Notes: generated by a model from the sequence alone, not told the origin. Shown: positions 22,669-32,396, counted from the first letter of the stretch. The stretch is 64,000 nt of DNA from Phytophthora colocasiae (GCA_018806915.1 JAGKQI010000091.1:2604001-2668000); one strand, 5' to 3'. A program made the numbers and translations.

Positions 22669-24269
22669 TGTGAAGCTGTGGATTCAAATTTTCTATCTGG
22701 ACACCGCCTCCCAGAGCCACCCAATATGTCGAGAGGTGATTGGCTGAGGCATCGAGTACCTGGGACTGAGCTGTGGAACACATTTTTACCTTATTGCTTT
22801 AGGACTTCCGGAATCCGGACTTCCAGAATCCGGATGCCCGACCACGATCGGAGTCCACTATTCAGGAATCAAGTCCACCATGTGGTGCCCAAGTGAATTC
22901 CTGGTGCGTACTTCCGGAATCCAGATCCAGATTTCAAGAATCTGGATGCCATTCCAGTCAGGGCTAAGGACTCAAGAATCCAGTCGCCCATACACAGACC
23001 AAGTGTATTCCGGATACATGCTTGCAGTACTGAACTGAGGACTTCCGGATTCCAAGGATTGGGAATCCAGATGACCAAGGGCGTCCGGACCCTGCCTGAT
23101 TTGTACCCAGTATATACATTGAGGTTCGGAGTATACTCAAGCCAAGTCAAGACCGACCGACCAAGACGACCGACCAGGATGTGTTCGGCACCAGCCGGAA
23201 TTCTTCGGGGTTCCGCGCCAGAGACACGCGCCTCCTGATGAGTGTGCGCTTCCTATAGTGAAAACAAGATGTTAGCAGAATCTTTAGCAGAAGACTTGTA
23301 TATAAATAACAGAGAGTTCAATTTGCCACCAAGGGCGCAAGTGGTCTTCTGGAAGGTTTTCCTGGAGGATACTGCAAAGCACTGCGGACCAGCCTCTTGT
23401 CAGAGGGCTTCGAGTTAGCTGAGCCAGCGTACGGCCGCGTCGACTGCGTACATCGCCGCGGGACTCTCCACCAAAGGTTCGAGACCAAGTTGGGTAAGTG
23501 ATCCGGCGGCGCATCCGGAAGGGATCTTCCTATTTCATATTCCAGTTGGAATCCGGATTCCGGATTCACATTTCATATTATAACTGCGTTTTGGGAGGTT
23601 GTTAGTAGTTGGCCCCTTGGAACTGTATTGAATTAACTACTGTGTGATTGGACGTTTGCATCTGGATTCCTATTCTAGATTGCATTTGGATTTTGGATAT
23701 TTGGATATACAGGCATCTGGATATCCTGATCTTGGATATTGTCTTCCGGAAACCAAGTGGTTATCCGGAAGTGGTGCTGTTAGGGTCCCGGAACTGAGTC
23801 AGTGTTCCGGAAGTAGACCCCGTCGACTGGCATTGGGAGTGCCCACCGCTCGAGGGCCACAAAGAATAAGAGCGGCTGCGTGTTTTGCATATTAACTCTC
23901 TGTATTGTATTGGTTAACTGTTGGAAGAGGACTCTGCTAATAGTCTTTTGCCTTCCAGAAAATCAACTGCATTTGGAAGTACTTTTGGTACTTTGGATCT
24001 TTGGATCTGATCACACCTGAAAGTAACTCACCTGGTGATACCCTTCGGATACTCGAAGACAAACGACACCAAGGAGGATAACCACAAGGTCACACGCCAA
24101 CTCCGCCTTCCGGATACCCATTGGATCCCGGAAGGTAGAGACTGACCCCAGTTCTCAAGTGTCATCTGGAAGTTTCCTTCCAGAATCGGACTGGCCACCA
24201 GCTATACGTTCTGGGCGACCGGTTTTTTTCTTTCAGAAAGTCCGGAAAGTGTTCACCCACCTCGTCACA
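22669..24269 (+). repeat. Gypsy-1 3' LTR
   Basis: This 1601-bp copy of the 5' LTR is followed by the target duplication TAAA at 24270-24273 and then Copia-1 RT sequence. Confidence 0.92.
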
Positions 24270-25103
24270 TAAATCGGCAGACCCAAAATGATGCACACAG
24301 CCACAAACAAACGGAAAGTAGCCATTCTTGCTACAGGGCTGAACGTCTCAACAAAATCAATACCGGGTATCTGCTTGTCACCACGAGCAACAATTCTAGC
24401 ACGGAATCTCACGATGTAGCCAAGATGGTCCGACTTTATGTCGTACACCCACATCGTCTTGATGGCCTTCTTTCCCTCAGGAATCTCGCTCCTAGCGATC
24501 ATGCCCAGCACTCCTTTGTCTTTCAGTGCTGCTATTTCAGCATCCATAGCCTCCTGCCATTGCCTCGCAAATTTCGACCTCATCGCCTCACGGTAATTTC
24601 TGGGGATCTTCACGTTCTTAGCGAGGACTCCGCCAGTTCCACGTCGGTTTGCATGAAGGGCTCGGAATGCAGAGTCTACAGTATAGTCTTCGTATCGTTC
24701 AGGTGGACGTCTCTCGTGTGCCTCACGAAGACCTGGTCGGCGTGATTCCGAATCCACTTTAGGTCGCTTGCGCTCTCCTGTGCGCCGAACTTCTTCTTCT
24801 CTTGGTCGGCGCTGACCGGTTATGCGATCATCTACCGTCGCTACTTCACCGTAAGCTTTCGGCCTCACGTTCATCACAGGGATCAAAAAGACAGTCATAA
24901 TCTTCCGAATAACCTTCAGCATCGTGCACTGCTGAAAGATCAGACACGTGACTGAAGGAGTCATCAAACTCGTCGTCATCTCCATTATCACTCAGATCGG
25001 TTTCAGGTACAATTTCATCATTGACGGAGTATGTGTCATACTCGTCCTCGCTCTCATCCTCAGATGTCTCGCCATTATTTGCAGCAGAATCATCGTCACT
25101 CAA
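24270..25103 (-). pseudogene. Copia-1 pol, integrase-RT linker and RT N-terminus (frameshifted)
   Basis: Two overlapping minus-strand frames (25103-24846 and 24991-24270) carry the acidic linker and then the RT start, with LREAHERR, KNVKIPRNYREAMRS, MWVYDIKSDHLGY and IDFVETFSPVARM. The linker before and after is split over three frames, so two indels have accumulated in repetitive acidic codons. The RT is cut at 24270 by Gypsy-1 and resumes at 1797. Confidence 0.85.
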
Positions 25104-27894
25104 AGCACTTTACAACAGCAAGCTCCTCATAAACATCACTAGTAATTCCTGTACTTGCGTCTGCCGTTGAGCCTGGATCCGTAACCTCATCCTGGTCATT
25201 CTCCTCATTCTCGCCCTCCTGCGTTTCAGTAAACGCATCAGGGTTTGGCAGCGAGCTGTTTCGTACCATGGCATCCCAAATAGTCTGACCTTCAGCGTCT
25301 AGTTCATCACTCTTAGATGCTGCAGTTTCCATCTCCACATCAATCTCTCCTTGCTCAGATTCATCATCGCACTCTGCGATCTGTGATAGTCTGTCAGGTT
25401 GACCATCATCTTCAGCAAATTCACCAAGCTCGCCCTCCTCAACAAACTCATCAAAGGTATGGAGCCAGCGTTTGACATTCGCATTGTATCCGCGCTCATA
25501 GCGGTCCTTGTACTTAAGCTTTTCGTTAATTTTCACGTCTGACACGAAGCCTTTCTTGTGTTCTGTCGGGAAGTACACGTGACAACCGACCACATCTTCA
25601 CGATAACCTAGCAGGAACCCAACCCTGCAGTTCATGTTCAGTTTCTTCCTCTTCGACTTCAGTGTATGGCAGTACGCGAGCGACCCAAAAGCTCGCACGT
25701 GATGAATGTCTGGCTTGGAACCAAACATCACCTCGTAGGGTGTGCGTCCTGCACCCTTGCAAAACACACGATTCTTCAGGTACACAGCGGTCTCTAGAGC
25801 GTGAATCCAAAACGACTTAGGAAGCCCCGACTGATGCATCATAGTCTTGACCATCCCGATTAGTGACTGGTGCGTGCGCTCCACCAGGTTTAGTTGCGAC
25901 GCTTTTGGGCCGACTTTCGTGTGCACAATACCCTTCGCTTTGTACCAGTTCTCCATTGTGCCATTGCAGAACTCCTGGCCTTTATCGGTGAGTACTTGTT
26001 TCACGAGACCATTTCTCGATTCATCAGCACTTAGTCCGCGACTCACTACTGCTCTAACTCTTTTGCCATTCTGGCGCTCTGCCCACGCAATGTACTCCTT
26101 CATGTACATGTTCACCTCAGCCTCTGACTTTGTTTTCAACAGGAACGTCCTGACAAAGCGAGAGTAGCCATCCATCACTACCAGTACGGCGGAGTACAGC
26201 GAACCATTTGAGGCTCCAGGTATCAATAGGTCTGCAAACACCATGTCGTTAACACCCTCAATCGGTCTGTCGAGTTTCTTACGGAATGTCTTTCGACGCT
26301 GTTTGCCTAGATGGCAATCGCAACAGTCAATCTTACCGCGGCGCTTTAGCATAATGCCCTTGGCTAATCCACGATCAACCATTAGTCTGATGTATTCAGG
26401 GCAGGTGTGTCCGAGCCTCTCGTGCCACACGTCGATGTCCTCAACTCCATCCGTGACTGCAAAGTTCGCGAACACCGTCTTCTTAACCGCAACTCGTTTC
26501 TTTTTTTGTATAATGCTCCCTATGTTGTGAGCATTGAACGTCCACAGTCGATTCGTAAACTCCGTACGAACCACCTCCGTGCCGTCCTTCGTCAGCCCGA
26601 AGATCCGACTCTCGGACTCGTACGTCATCACATAGCCCTGCTCTATAGCGAAACCAGGTGAGAACAGGTTACATCCAGCATCAGGCACGTACAGCACGTC
26701 CTCCACATACACAAACACCATCACTTCGTCAATCATCACGGCTATCATGATAGTTCCAAAGCCCTCTGCTTTGGCATCAACGCCGTCAGCAAACCCGGAG
26801 ATCGTTGGGTTCCAATCGCTGTCTTCAATGTTCTGTAGCGTAGTGAAATACTCCTTGCACGCCGTAATGTGTGTGTTTGTTCCGGTATCAAAGTACCACA
26901 AGCTCGGCTCATAGTTCTTCGCGAGCTTCTTGACAACTTCGCCGACCACGACGTCACATTTGTGATCTGGTGCAGCTACTTCTGTCATCACAGGTTGCGC
27001 TTCTGCCTCGGCAGCCTTGCCTGAGCGCGCATACTTGGCCTCAGCCTTCTTGCCGCTCGATTTATCCTCGAGCTCTGGGCAGTCACTCTTGTAGTGGCCC
27101 ATTTCACCACACTGAAAGCACTTCACGTCAGCTTTGGCTTTCCCTGCTTTCTTGCTGGAGTCTCCAGTGGGCTTCTTGTTTCGTGGCTTGCCGCCACCTC
27201 GATTCGACTGGTTGCCCTGCCTGTTACCAAAGGCGTTGTTGTCCCAGTCCTTGCTCCTTGCTTCTGCTGTCAGGATCATTTCTCGAACTTTTTCTGGGGT
27301 GTACTTGTTCATATTCGAGCTGAATAGAATTTTTCTACGTAGTTCGTCGTAGCAGGTCTGCACCGGCAGGCTCCGCAACATTCGATCCACCATCTGCAAG
27401 TCATTCACTGGCGCACCAAGATCCTCAAGCTGGTCCTTGATGTCGAAGAGCTTGTACAGGTGCCCACGCACGTCATCATTGCCGCGCAGATTCGTTCTGT
27501 GTAGCTCTCCCTGCAAGCGATACACCTTCTGTGCTGTGACTGCTGGAGTGGTTTTGCCTTCGTAGATGGAGCACAGCTCCTCCCACATCTCCGTACCGGT
27601 CTTCTTTGACATCACTTGCTTGGCAAGCCTCTTTGTAAGCGAGCCTTGGATCAAAATCTTCACCTTGGCCTGCTTCTTCTTGTATTCCTTCTTATCTTCT
27701 TCGGTCGAGCGTTCCTTCTCGGTGCCGAGGGCAATTTCGTCGAGCAAACCCTCCTCGAAAGCGTTTAGCATAGCGCGCTTGTAGAAGGTCCAGTCCTCAC
27801 CATCCCACCGGACAGGATTTCCTGACGAACCAATCTTGAAGCCCTTGTGCTTACTGCTGCGCTTGCTACCATCCGAGTCGGACGACGATGACAT
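25096..27894 (-). CDS. Copia-1 Gag, protease and integrase
   Basis: This is an open frame of 932 residues from ATG 27894. The order is Gag with the WDGEDWTFYKRAM start region, CCHC knuckle CFQCGEMGHYKSDC (about residue 257), protease FDTGTNTHITA (about 336), and integrase pre-domain WHERLGHTCPEY (about 488) with CDCHLGKQ. The integrase core has D in FADLLIPG, D in DKGQEF and E in NLVERTHQ. It resembles Copia-2 in layout but is clearly a different family. The frame ends in the acidic linker, where the first of two frameshifts occurs. All Gag and integrase catalytic residues are in place. Confidence 0.9.
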   Translation of the reverse strand: MSSSSDSDGSKRSSKHKGFKIGSSGNPVRWDGEDWTFYKRAMLNAFEEGLLDEIALGTEKERSTEEDKKEYKKKQAKVKILIQGSLTKRLAKQVMSKKTGTEMWEELCSIYEGKTTPAVTAQKVYRLQGELHRTNLRGNDDVRGHLYKLFDIKDQLEDLGAPVNDLQMVDRMLRSLPVQTCYDELRRKILFSSNMNKYTPEKVREMILTAEARSKDWDNNAFGNRQGNQSNRGGGKPRNKKPTGDSSKKAGKAKADVKCFQCGEMGHYKSDCPELEDKSSGKKAEAKYARSGKAAEAEAQPVMTEVAAPDHKCDVVVGEVVKKLAKNYEPSLWYFDTGTNTHITACKEYFTTLQNIEDSDWNPTISGFADGVDAKAEGFGTIMIAVMIDEVMVFVYVEDVLYVPDAGCNLFSPGFAIEQGYVMTYESESRIFGLTKDGTEVVRTEFTNRLWTFNAHNIGSIIQKKKRVAVKKTVFANFAVTDGVEDIDVWHERLGHTCPEYIRLMVDRGLAKGIMLKRRGKIDCCDCHLGKQRRKTFRKKLDRPIEGVNDMVFADLLIPGASNGSLYSAVLVVMDGYSRFVRTFLLKTKSEAEVNMYMKEYIAWAERQNGKRVRAVVSRGLSADESRNGLVKQVLTDKGQEFCNGTMENWYKAKGIVHTKVGPKASQLNLVERTHQSLIGMVKTMMHQSGLPKSFWIHALETAVYLKNRVFCKGAGRTPYEVMFGSKPDIHHVRAFGSLAYCHTLKSKRKKLNMNCRVGFLLGYREDVVGCHVYFPTEHKKGFVSDVKINEKLKYKDRYERGYNANVKRWLHTFDEFVEEGELGEFAEDDGQPDRLSQIAECDDESEQGEIDVEMETAASKSDELDAEGQTIWDAMVRNSSLPNPDAFTETQEGENEENDQDEVTDPGSTADASTGITSDVYEELAVVKCFE

Positions 27895-27934
27895 ATTGCT
27901 TTCACTTTCACGGTTCTAGAGGTAGTGTAAGGTT

Positions 27935-27947
27935 GGGCTCATAACCC
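27935..27947 (-). promoter_or_regulatory. Copia-1 primer-binding site
   Basis: GGGTTATGAGCCC on the minus strand directly follows the 5' LTR. It is the same 13-mer as in Copia-2 and complementary to the initiator tRNA anticodon arm. Confidence 0.75.
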
Positions 27948-28126
27948 TAACAGAATGTGTACACTAGATCTTCACACGCAAAGATATACAACTTGTTGAT
28001 AAGAAGGGAAATCTTGGACTGAGGCTTCCTGCCCTGCGACTCTTGAGCGGGGGATCTTTTTACCTACGGTAGATCTTTTAACTGCTGCGATTGCTCAGTC
28101 TTTCAACACGTATGCCGTTTCCAACA
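27948..28126 (-). repeat. Copia-1 5' LTR
   Basis: This 179-bp LTR starts at 28126 on the minus strand. It is flanked by the target duplication GATGC at 28127-28131. Confidence 0.93.
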
Positions 28127-28563
28127 GATGCTACGACACTTGTAGCAAGTTAAAAGCTGACTCAATGAAGATTGACAACACCAATATATCCTGTCCGTCT
28201 CCAATTTGTAAGAAATCTCCACTCACTCCGGATACCACAACTGGCACCGCATTTCTTTTGGTCGATCTTTCTCCTCGAACATTTGTCGATCCTCCATCCT
28301 CAATCCGTGTCGTGGTCCGTTTATTCAACTGAGCAGACAAAACTTCCACCGGCGAAAAACTGCTAGTGATCAAAATCTCACCGCCAAATGGTGAGTTCTG
28401 CAACTTCAGCCATCGTTCAGGGAGATCTGGGGTTCTGCATGTAAAATTATGTTCAAGTATTAGTTCACTATAGTAAATCTATGGTAAGAAGAGGAGGAAA
28501 AGCATATCTCTTTAGAACGGACCTTAGATCGAGGAAGAACCATCCAAAACTCAAAATCGTTCT
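28127..28563 (-). pseudogene. CRN-like gene relic, segment between Copia-1 and LINE-1
   Basis: An open stretch of about 90 codons (28403-28131) contains AVPVVVSGVSGDFLQIGDG and a hydrophobic end (DILVLSIFIESAFNLLQV). A second stretch lies upstream to 28563 (FEFWMVLPRSKVRSKEI). Both lie on the minus strand, in line with the CRN-like pieces at 30173-30486 and 1-338, once the TEs are removed. The frame is not continuous. Assignment to the Crinkler family is by general resemblance and neighbourhood. It could be another fast-evolving oomycete gene. Confidence 0.4.
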
Positions 28564-28579
28564 TTCCTTCTCTTGACGA

Positions 28580-30156
28580 TTTCCCTGGATTGCGGACTCT
28601 TTCCCTGGATTGCGGACTCATGATTGGAGTAAACTTCTTCAAAAAGTACCTGAATTGATGCATCATCCGCTAGAGGATTTGGGATGTCCTCGGCAACGAA
28701 TACATCAAACGTTGTCCAGCTTACTATCGCTCCGAGGTTTCTTACTTCCTGTGGTGCATGATGTGATGTTGCGATTGTATTTCGGAGACTTAACCCCTTG
28801 GTTCCCAAGAAATATACACCATAACACGCTAATGAACGTCATAAGTACACCATACGCACATTACTTCGAGTTTGTATGATGCATAGCCACGACATGAAGA
28901 TCGGTGTATTAATTTTCAAAAGGTTTTATTTTCAATGTCGTCTAATATACACCTTTGTCGATCACATTGAGTCCTCAATGTCGTAACTTACCGCCACTAC
29001 TTCAGATCAGACAAGAACATAACTGCAGTCATGGCAACAAAAGGTACACCAATTCAAGGAAGTGTGTGTTACAACTCGACACTTCCTAACACTCATCAAT
29101 TGACACGCAGGCCTCTTATTGCTTTGAGCGTATACAGTATGTATTCCACTACACAATACTGTACTGCACCCTGGCCTACAAAACCCCCCATCAGGCTCCA
29201 TTCCCGAGTTAAGGACCAACCCACAGGCTTTAGTTGACGCCTGAAATGTCCAAAATCAATGTCACGTGCCACCTCGACAGCGGATTCCTTTGTTCTGCGG
29301 CTTGTCAGATGTGCGCCATTGAGCTAATGAATGGTTTGTGTGACTGTCGGCACCTGGATTCTTTCCCGCTTTCAAATCATCAAGATAGATCGTCCTGGTT
29401 CTGAAGGTGGTCCAAATCACCTCTAGCATCTTATGCTCCAATTTAGACTTGATTAAAGTATTGCCCGATCCATTTTCTATTGTTAATTGCCGTATGTCGT
29501 AACTTACGACATAGTGATTTTGCTATGGCGTAAGATACGACGTTGGGAGTAGAGGGGTTAATTGTGGGCTCACGATTATATTTCCTGAAATCACTCAATC
29601 CGACAATTCAAGAATGTGTGCGTCCAAGTTGCCACTCGATTGAAACAGTTGAGCATTGTTTTTTTGCGTGTCCAACATTGGCTTCAACATGGCTCCTGAT
29701 ATGGACTCCATGGAAATGTTTCTTTCGATCGTCATTGACTTGGCGATTGTTGCTTTTTCCGCAGCCTCCTGAATTCAAAGCGCCTGGAGGAGGAACCAAA
29801 AAGTACTTCTTATATTGTGGAAAGTTGAAACAGCTATTGTTTTTCATGCGGTTTTGGAGACTTCGGAACGATATTTACTTCCGTCAAACATTAGCTCAAA
29901 CGCCAAAGATCGCCAACCTGCAAAATTCCTTCAAGAAGCACTGCCAATTTATCTACCATCACGCGATGGAACTAGATTGTGATCGATCTACTCTGGAGAA
30001 ACTGACCCGAAAACTGGGGTTTGAATCAACGACGGATATAATCCCTGAAAGGACAAACGACATCTGGATTTCGCAGGTTTAGTGTAGTTTTGGAATCTTG
30101 AGATAGAATCACACAGATGAGAAATCCGCTAACTAGTTAATCAACTCATTTTCTTC
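28580..30156 (+). mobile_element. LINE-1: 5'-truncated non-LTR retrotransposon with 16-bp target duplication
   Basis: The target duplication TTCCTTCTCTTGACGA occurs at 28564-28579 and 30157-30172. The piece encodes the C-terminal end of a LINE reverse transcriptase with a zf-RVT-type zinc motif (CVRPSC, then VEHCFFACP). The frame runs to a stop at 30082. It is interrupted by a TTAA element (28794-29557). Counting TTAA once, the frame GDL-IVGSRLYFLK is continuous. The 3' end, AGTTAATCAACTCA followed by TTC-rich sequence, resembles the ends of LINE-2 and of the SINEs in this window. Strong 5' truncation and a long target duplication are typical of target-primed reverse transcription. Confidence 0.85.
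28794..29557. mobile_element. TTAA-flanked non-autonomous piggyBac-like element (764 bp)
   Basis: It is flanked by TTAA at 28790-28793 and 29558-29561. The ends are CCCCTTGGTTCCCAA and, inverted, CCCCTCTACTCCCAA, similar to the ends of the piggyBac at 32719-36196 (CACCTTCGTTCCGAA). A subterminal ATGTCGTAA / TACGAC motif is shared with that element. Around 29084-29113 the sequence CACTCATCA..TTGACACGCAG resembles the region just downstream of the piggyBac transposase stop, suggesting descent from an autonomous relative. No complete transposase is encoded. It sits exactly within a LINE codon, so the empty site can be deduced. Confidence 0.82.
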
Positions 30157-30172
30157 TTCCTTCTCTTGACGA

Positions 30173-30486
30173 GTGAGATTTTTTATCTGAGATCGAGAGC
30201 GGCGTAAGTGACAGAGCTTTCGTAATTACTCCTGTACTGCAGTGAGCTCAAAGTGTATCTTTTCACAGTGCAACTTCAGCTTTAAAAGCCGATCAACAGA
30301 TAGTAGATTGGATTCAGAAGGATTCGGAAGCGCTTCCTCGACACTCACATTACGACGGACAGCTAACACTAACTCTGAAGCTCGTGCTGCAAGTCTTTGG
30401 ATCGTGGAATTTTGATCCACCATCTTGGCTTCAGGAGAATACTGAAGATCGCATCTCAAAACAGTTTTCCATTAGATTCTTTAGAA
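30173..30486 (-). pseudogene. CRN-like fragment
   Basis: The minus-strand frame 30459-30226 reads KMVDQNSTIQRLAARASEL, ALPNPSESNLLSVDRLL and HCEKIHFELTAVQEY. Near-identical text occurs at 39391-39146, and a shorter version on the plus strand near 58300-58380. LINE-1 cuts it at 30172. The recurring helical motif is part of the CRN-like gene family scattered through the window. Confidence 0.5.
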
Positions 30487-30782
30487 TGTGATAGGGGAAG
30501 TCCTATTTGGTCCTCAAATGTCACTCAACGTGTTTCTTACAAGTGGTTCAGATAGAATGCCTAAAGCTCTCATCTTACTATGGTGGCAAGATACTCGCTG
30601 CGAGATGTCTCAAAGACGAGCTTCGAAACAATAGCGAGGACAAGTTGCACAGCACAATCTTCACGTTAACCAAGCACGCGGTGACTATGTTCAGATGAGA
30701 GTTCGTCGAAGCATTTCGCCATGCCAACCATGAAGCTGCTGATCGGGGTACCGTCGTTGAACGACTTGTTCCACCTCCTCCC
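30487..30782. repeat. 296-bp dispersed repeat, copy 1
   Basis: It is almost identical to 39747-40042, including the end CACCTCCTCCC. Beyond 30782 the sequence passes into the inverted effector flank; beyond 40042 it passes into Gypsy-2. The plus strand beyond 30700 reads in part VPPPPSVIPEPLTYESFSDWDD, which reminds me of Mutator-like transposase N-termini of oomycetes, but I cannot confirm this. Confidence 0.7.
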
Positions 30783-30784
30783 TC

Positions 30785-31102
30785 TGTGATTCCTGAGCCG
30801 CTTACTTATGAGTCGTTCTCAGATTGGGACGACGGATCCGGTTGGCAGGTTCTACCTGCCGTGTGATTTTGTAGTGAGACTCGGCAATTTGAGTCGGACA
30901 TCCGTGGGTTTTCCCCTTACCTACTACCGTAGAGTTATTCACCCTTTGGACCCATACACCTTCCAGCACCAGCGTAGCATTCATGTCTGCCGAAACGAGG
31001 TTAACTTCCATGGCAGGTTTGAGATTTCACATTATCACTGATGGTCAGTCTTTTTTATTTTGTGCGGATAGAAATCTTCAGTAAGAGTCTACTGCGCATG
31101 CT
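30785..31102 (-). repeat. Inverted copy of the effector 3' flank
   Basis: The reverse complement matches 36413-36751 closely, including the same small open frame (30802-31011 on minus, 36520-36729 on plus). A shortened version follows the intact effector at 55654-55850. It forms the outer arm of an inverted repeat about 5 kb apart. Confidence 0.85.
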
Positions 31103-31829
31103 TCACAACAAGGCCTTCTCAGTCGTACAGGTGACCATGGTAGCTGTTGTAGACCTGACGAAACTGTGAGTCATCCAACCAGTTGTCAATCTTCGACAGC
31201 GTGTATCCTTTGCTCTGCCAAATCCGGAAAATGCGTGGAGCTCTGTCGGGTTCCGCCAAAATGCTTCTGGCCTGCGTGTTGACCTCATAGCCCTCGTAGA
31301 CTGGACGGTACTCCGCCTTCGTCTTAGTTTTTAACCAGGTACTAATATCATCAAGACTGTACCCTTTCTAGAAATCTTTAATAAAGAATGGATAAATGGT
31401 TTAATTACTAATAAAATTATGGACACAACATTTAATAAAGTAATTAATTATTTAATTAAAGAAAATGAAATAAAATTAGTTTTAATAATTAAAAGTTCAA
31501 TTAAAGATACTTTTTTAAATCAAGAAAATATAAGGTGTAAAATATAAAGTAGCTTTAGGAAATAAAGGAACTAATGAATATCAAAAAGCAAAGGGATAAG
31601 GCAGATCTTATTAAATGGAGAGAAGATTTACAAATAGAAAAAATTAAAATAAAATAATTTTTGATAATAACCCTAAACCCAAATTAATTTTGAAAAAATA
31701 ATATTTTAAAATTATTTATTTTGAAAAAATATTAAGAAAAATGTATATTTCACAAATTGATAAAATACAAAGTTCCTCGCCCACTTGGCGAAAGCGCCGG
31801 TTGCCATGGTAGAATCCGCCAAAATTTCA
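31103..31829 (-). pseudogene. RXLR effector partial copy, inverted, with AT-rich insert
   Basis: The minus strand from 31368 to 31103 encodes the C-terminal part of the same RXLR effector as at 32397 and 55120, including the GY-SLDDISTW motif and stop. A further effector piece (ADSTMATGAFAKWAR) lies at 31829-31773. Between them sits a 404-bp AT-rich insert (31369-31772). Upstream of 31829 the effector homology stops and no signal peptide or RXLR is present. The copy cannot encode a secreted effector. It keeps the uninterrupted TTAA site that in the sister copy holds the piggyBac. Confidence 0.85.
31369..31772. other. 404-bp extremely AT-rich insert, possibly organellar
   Basis: The base composition is wholly unlike its surroundings (roughly four-fifths A+T). 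It interrupts effector coding sequence, with the trinucleotide TTC on both sides (31366-31368 and 31773-31775). A plus-strand stretch reads EWINGLITNKIMDTTFNKV and continues for about 50 codons with a mitochondrial-like Ile/Asn/Lys bias. I do not recognise the gene. Mitochondrial DNA captured during break repair is an inference. Confidence 0.6.
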
Positions 31830-31837
31830 CCTTCGAC

Positions 31838-32396
31838 CACGTATGTCGCACTGTAATTGTGTCTATTGATTAGGTGTTCCCGATGAGTGGTTACCAACTC
31901 CGTTGGCAGATAAACTTTTAACACGAATACCCCCCCCCCCCCCCTCCGCCTTCGTACCACTGTAGCCCTCTTTACAGCCATTAACCAGGCAATGGATGTA
32001 CATGTAAACGCGTTTCGCGACCTATCTGCAGCTCATCTCTCAAACAAAATGGATGTAAACGCAGCTCATCTCTCAAACAAACTGTTTATTCTAGGCGGAG
32101 TAAACGCTGTCGAGACATCGTAATAAACCATGTTAATACTGTATACCCTCTCTAATATGGTCGTGCAGCATTATGCAGCTTATAAAAAGTTCGCATGCAT
32201 TCATTTTAACCTGCGAAGATCGTTACAGTAGGACAATGACTGACGATGGAGGGTTGATGCATCGATTGAAACTGCTGCAAGGCGCTCGTTATACAAGTAC
32301 CAACCGTTGTCCGCAAGCACCTCCTACCGGTAGTAGAAGTCCTACCTCCTCACTCTTCATTTTGCCGTCCAACCCCCATCTCCAAGCCTCTGAGCC
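31838..32396 (+). promoter_or_regulatory. Upstream region of the interrupted RXLR effector
   Basis: It is homologous to 54615-55119 upstream of the intact effector, and most of 32000-32396 is nearly identical. It contains a run of 15 C (31930-31944) absent from the other copy. It also has a TATAAAAAG box near 32182 and a candidate oomycete initiator CTTCATTTTGCCGTCC about 40 nt before the start codon (32355-32370). Short upstream ATGs occur, for example at 32173, and open a 114-codon frame conserved in both copies. I treat that frame as leader or shadow, not a gene. Confidence 0.6.

Larger units (their letters stand above)
1802..24269 (+). mobile_element. Gypsy-1: Ty3/gypsy chromodomain element with two RNase H domains and an antisense ORF
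   Basis: Long LTRs at 1802-3405 and 22669-24269 begin TGTGAAGCTG and end CA, with target duplication TAAA (1798-1801 and 24270-24273). The 4-bp size is supported because it restores the Copia-1 frame. The plus-strand order is LTR, primer site, long gag, pol (protease, RT, RNase H, second RNase H, integrase, chromodomain), then a long ORF on the minus strand, a purine tract near 22655-22667, and the LTR. The LTRs differ by about three substitutions plus small indels, so insertion is recent. Yet gag carries two TGA stops and pol two frameshifts. Without the nested Copia-2 it would be about 16.9 kb, large for the superfamily. Confidence 0.92.
339..28126 (-). mobile_element. Copia-1: Ty1/copia LTR retrotransposon, outermost of the nest
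   Basis: Identical-length 179-bp LTRs lie at 339-517 and 27948-28126, differing by about two bases, and are flanked by a 5-bp target duplication GATGC (334-338 and 28127-28131). Read on the minus strand the order is 5' LTR, primer site, Gag, protease, integrase, RT, RNase H, 3' LTR, which is the Ty1/copia domain order. The RT is split by the Gypsy-1 insertion (1802-24269). When the 4-bp duplication TAAA is counted once, the RT frame runs through exactly. The element itself is about 5.3 kb without the insert. It has two frameshifts in the acidic linker between integrase and RT, so it is probably dead. Confidence 0.93.

Noticed and set aside
30808..31041. Plus-strand 77-codon frame in the effector 3' flank
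   Set aside because: It is the reverse strand of the equally small frame 30802-31011. Neither has a domain, and the flank is truncated at the third effector copy.
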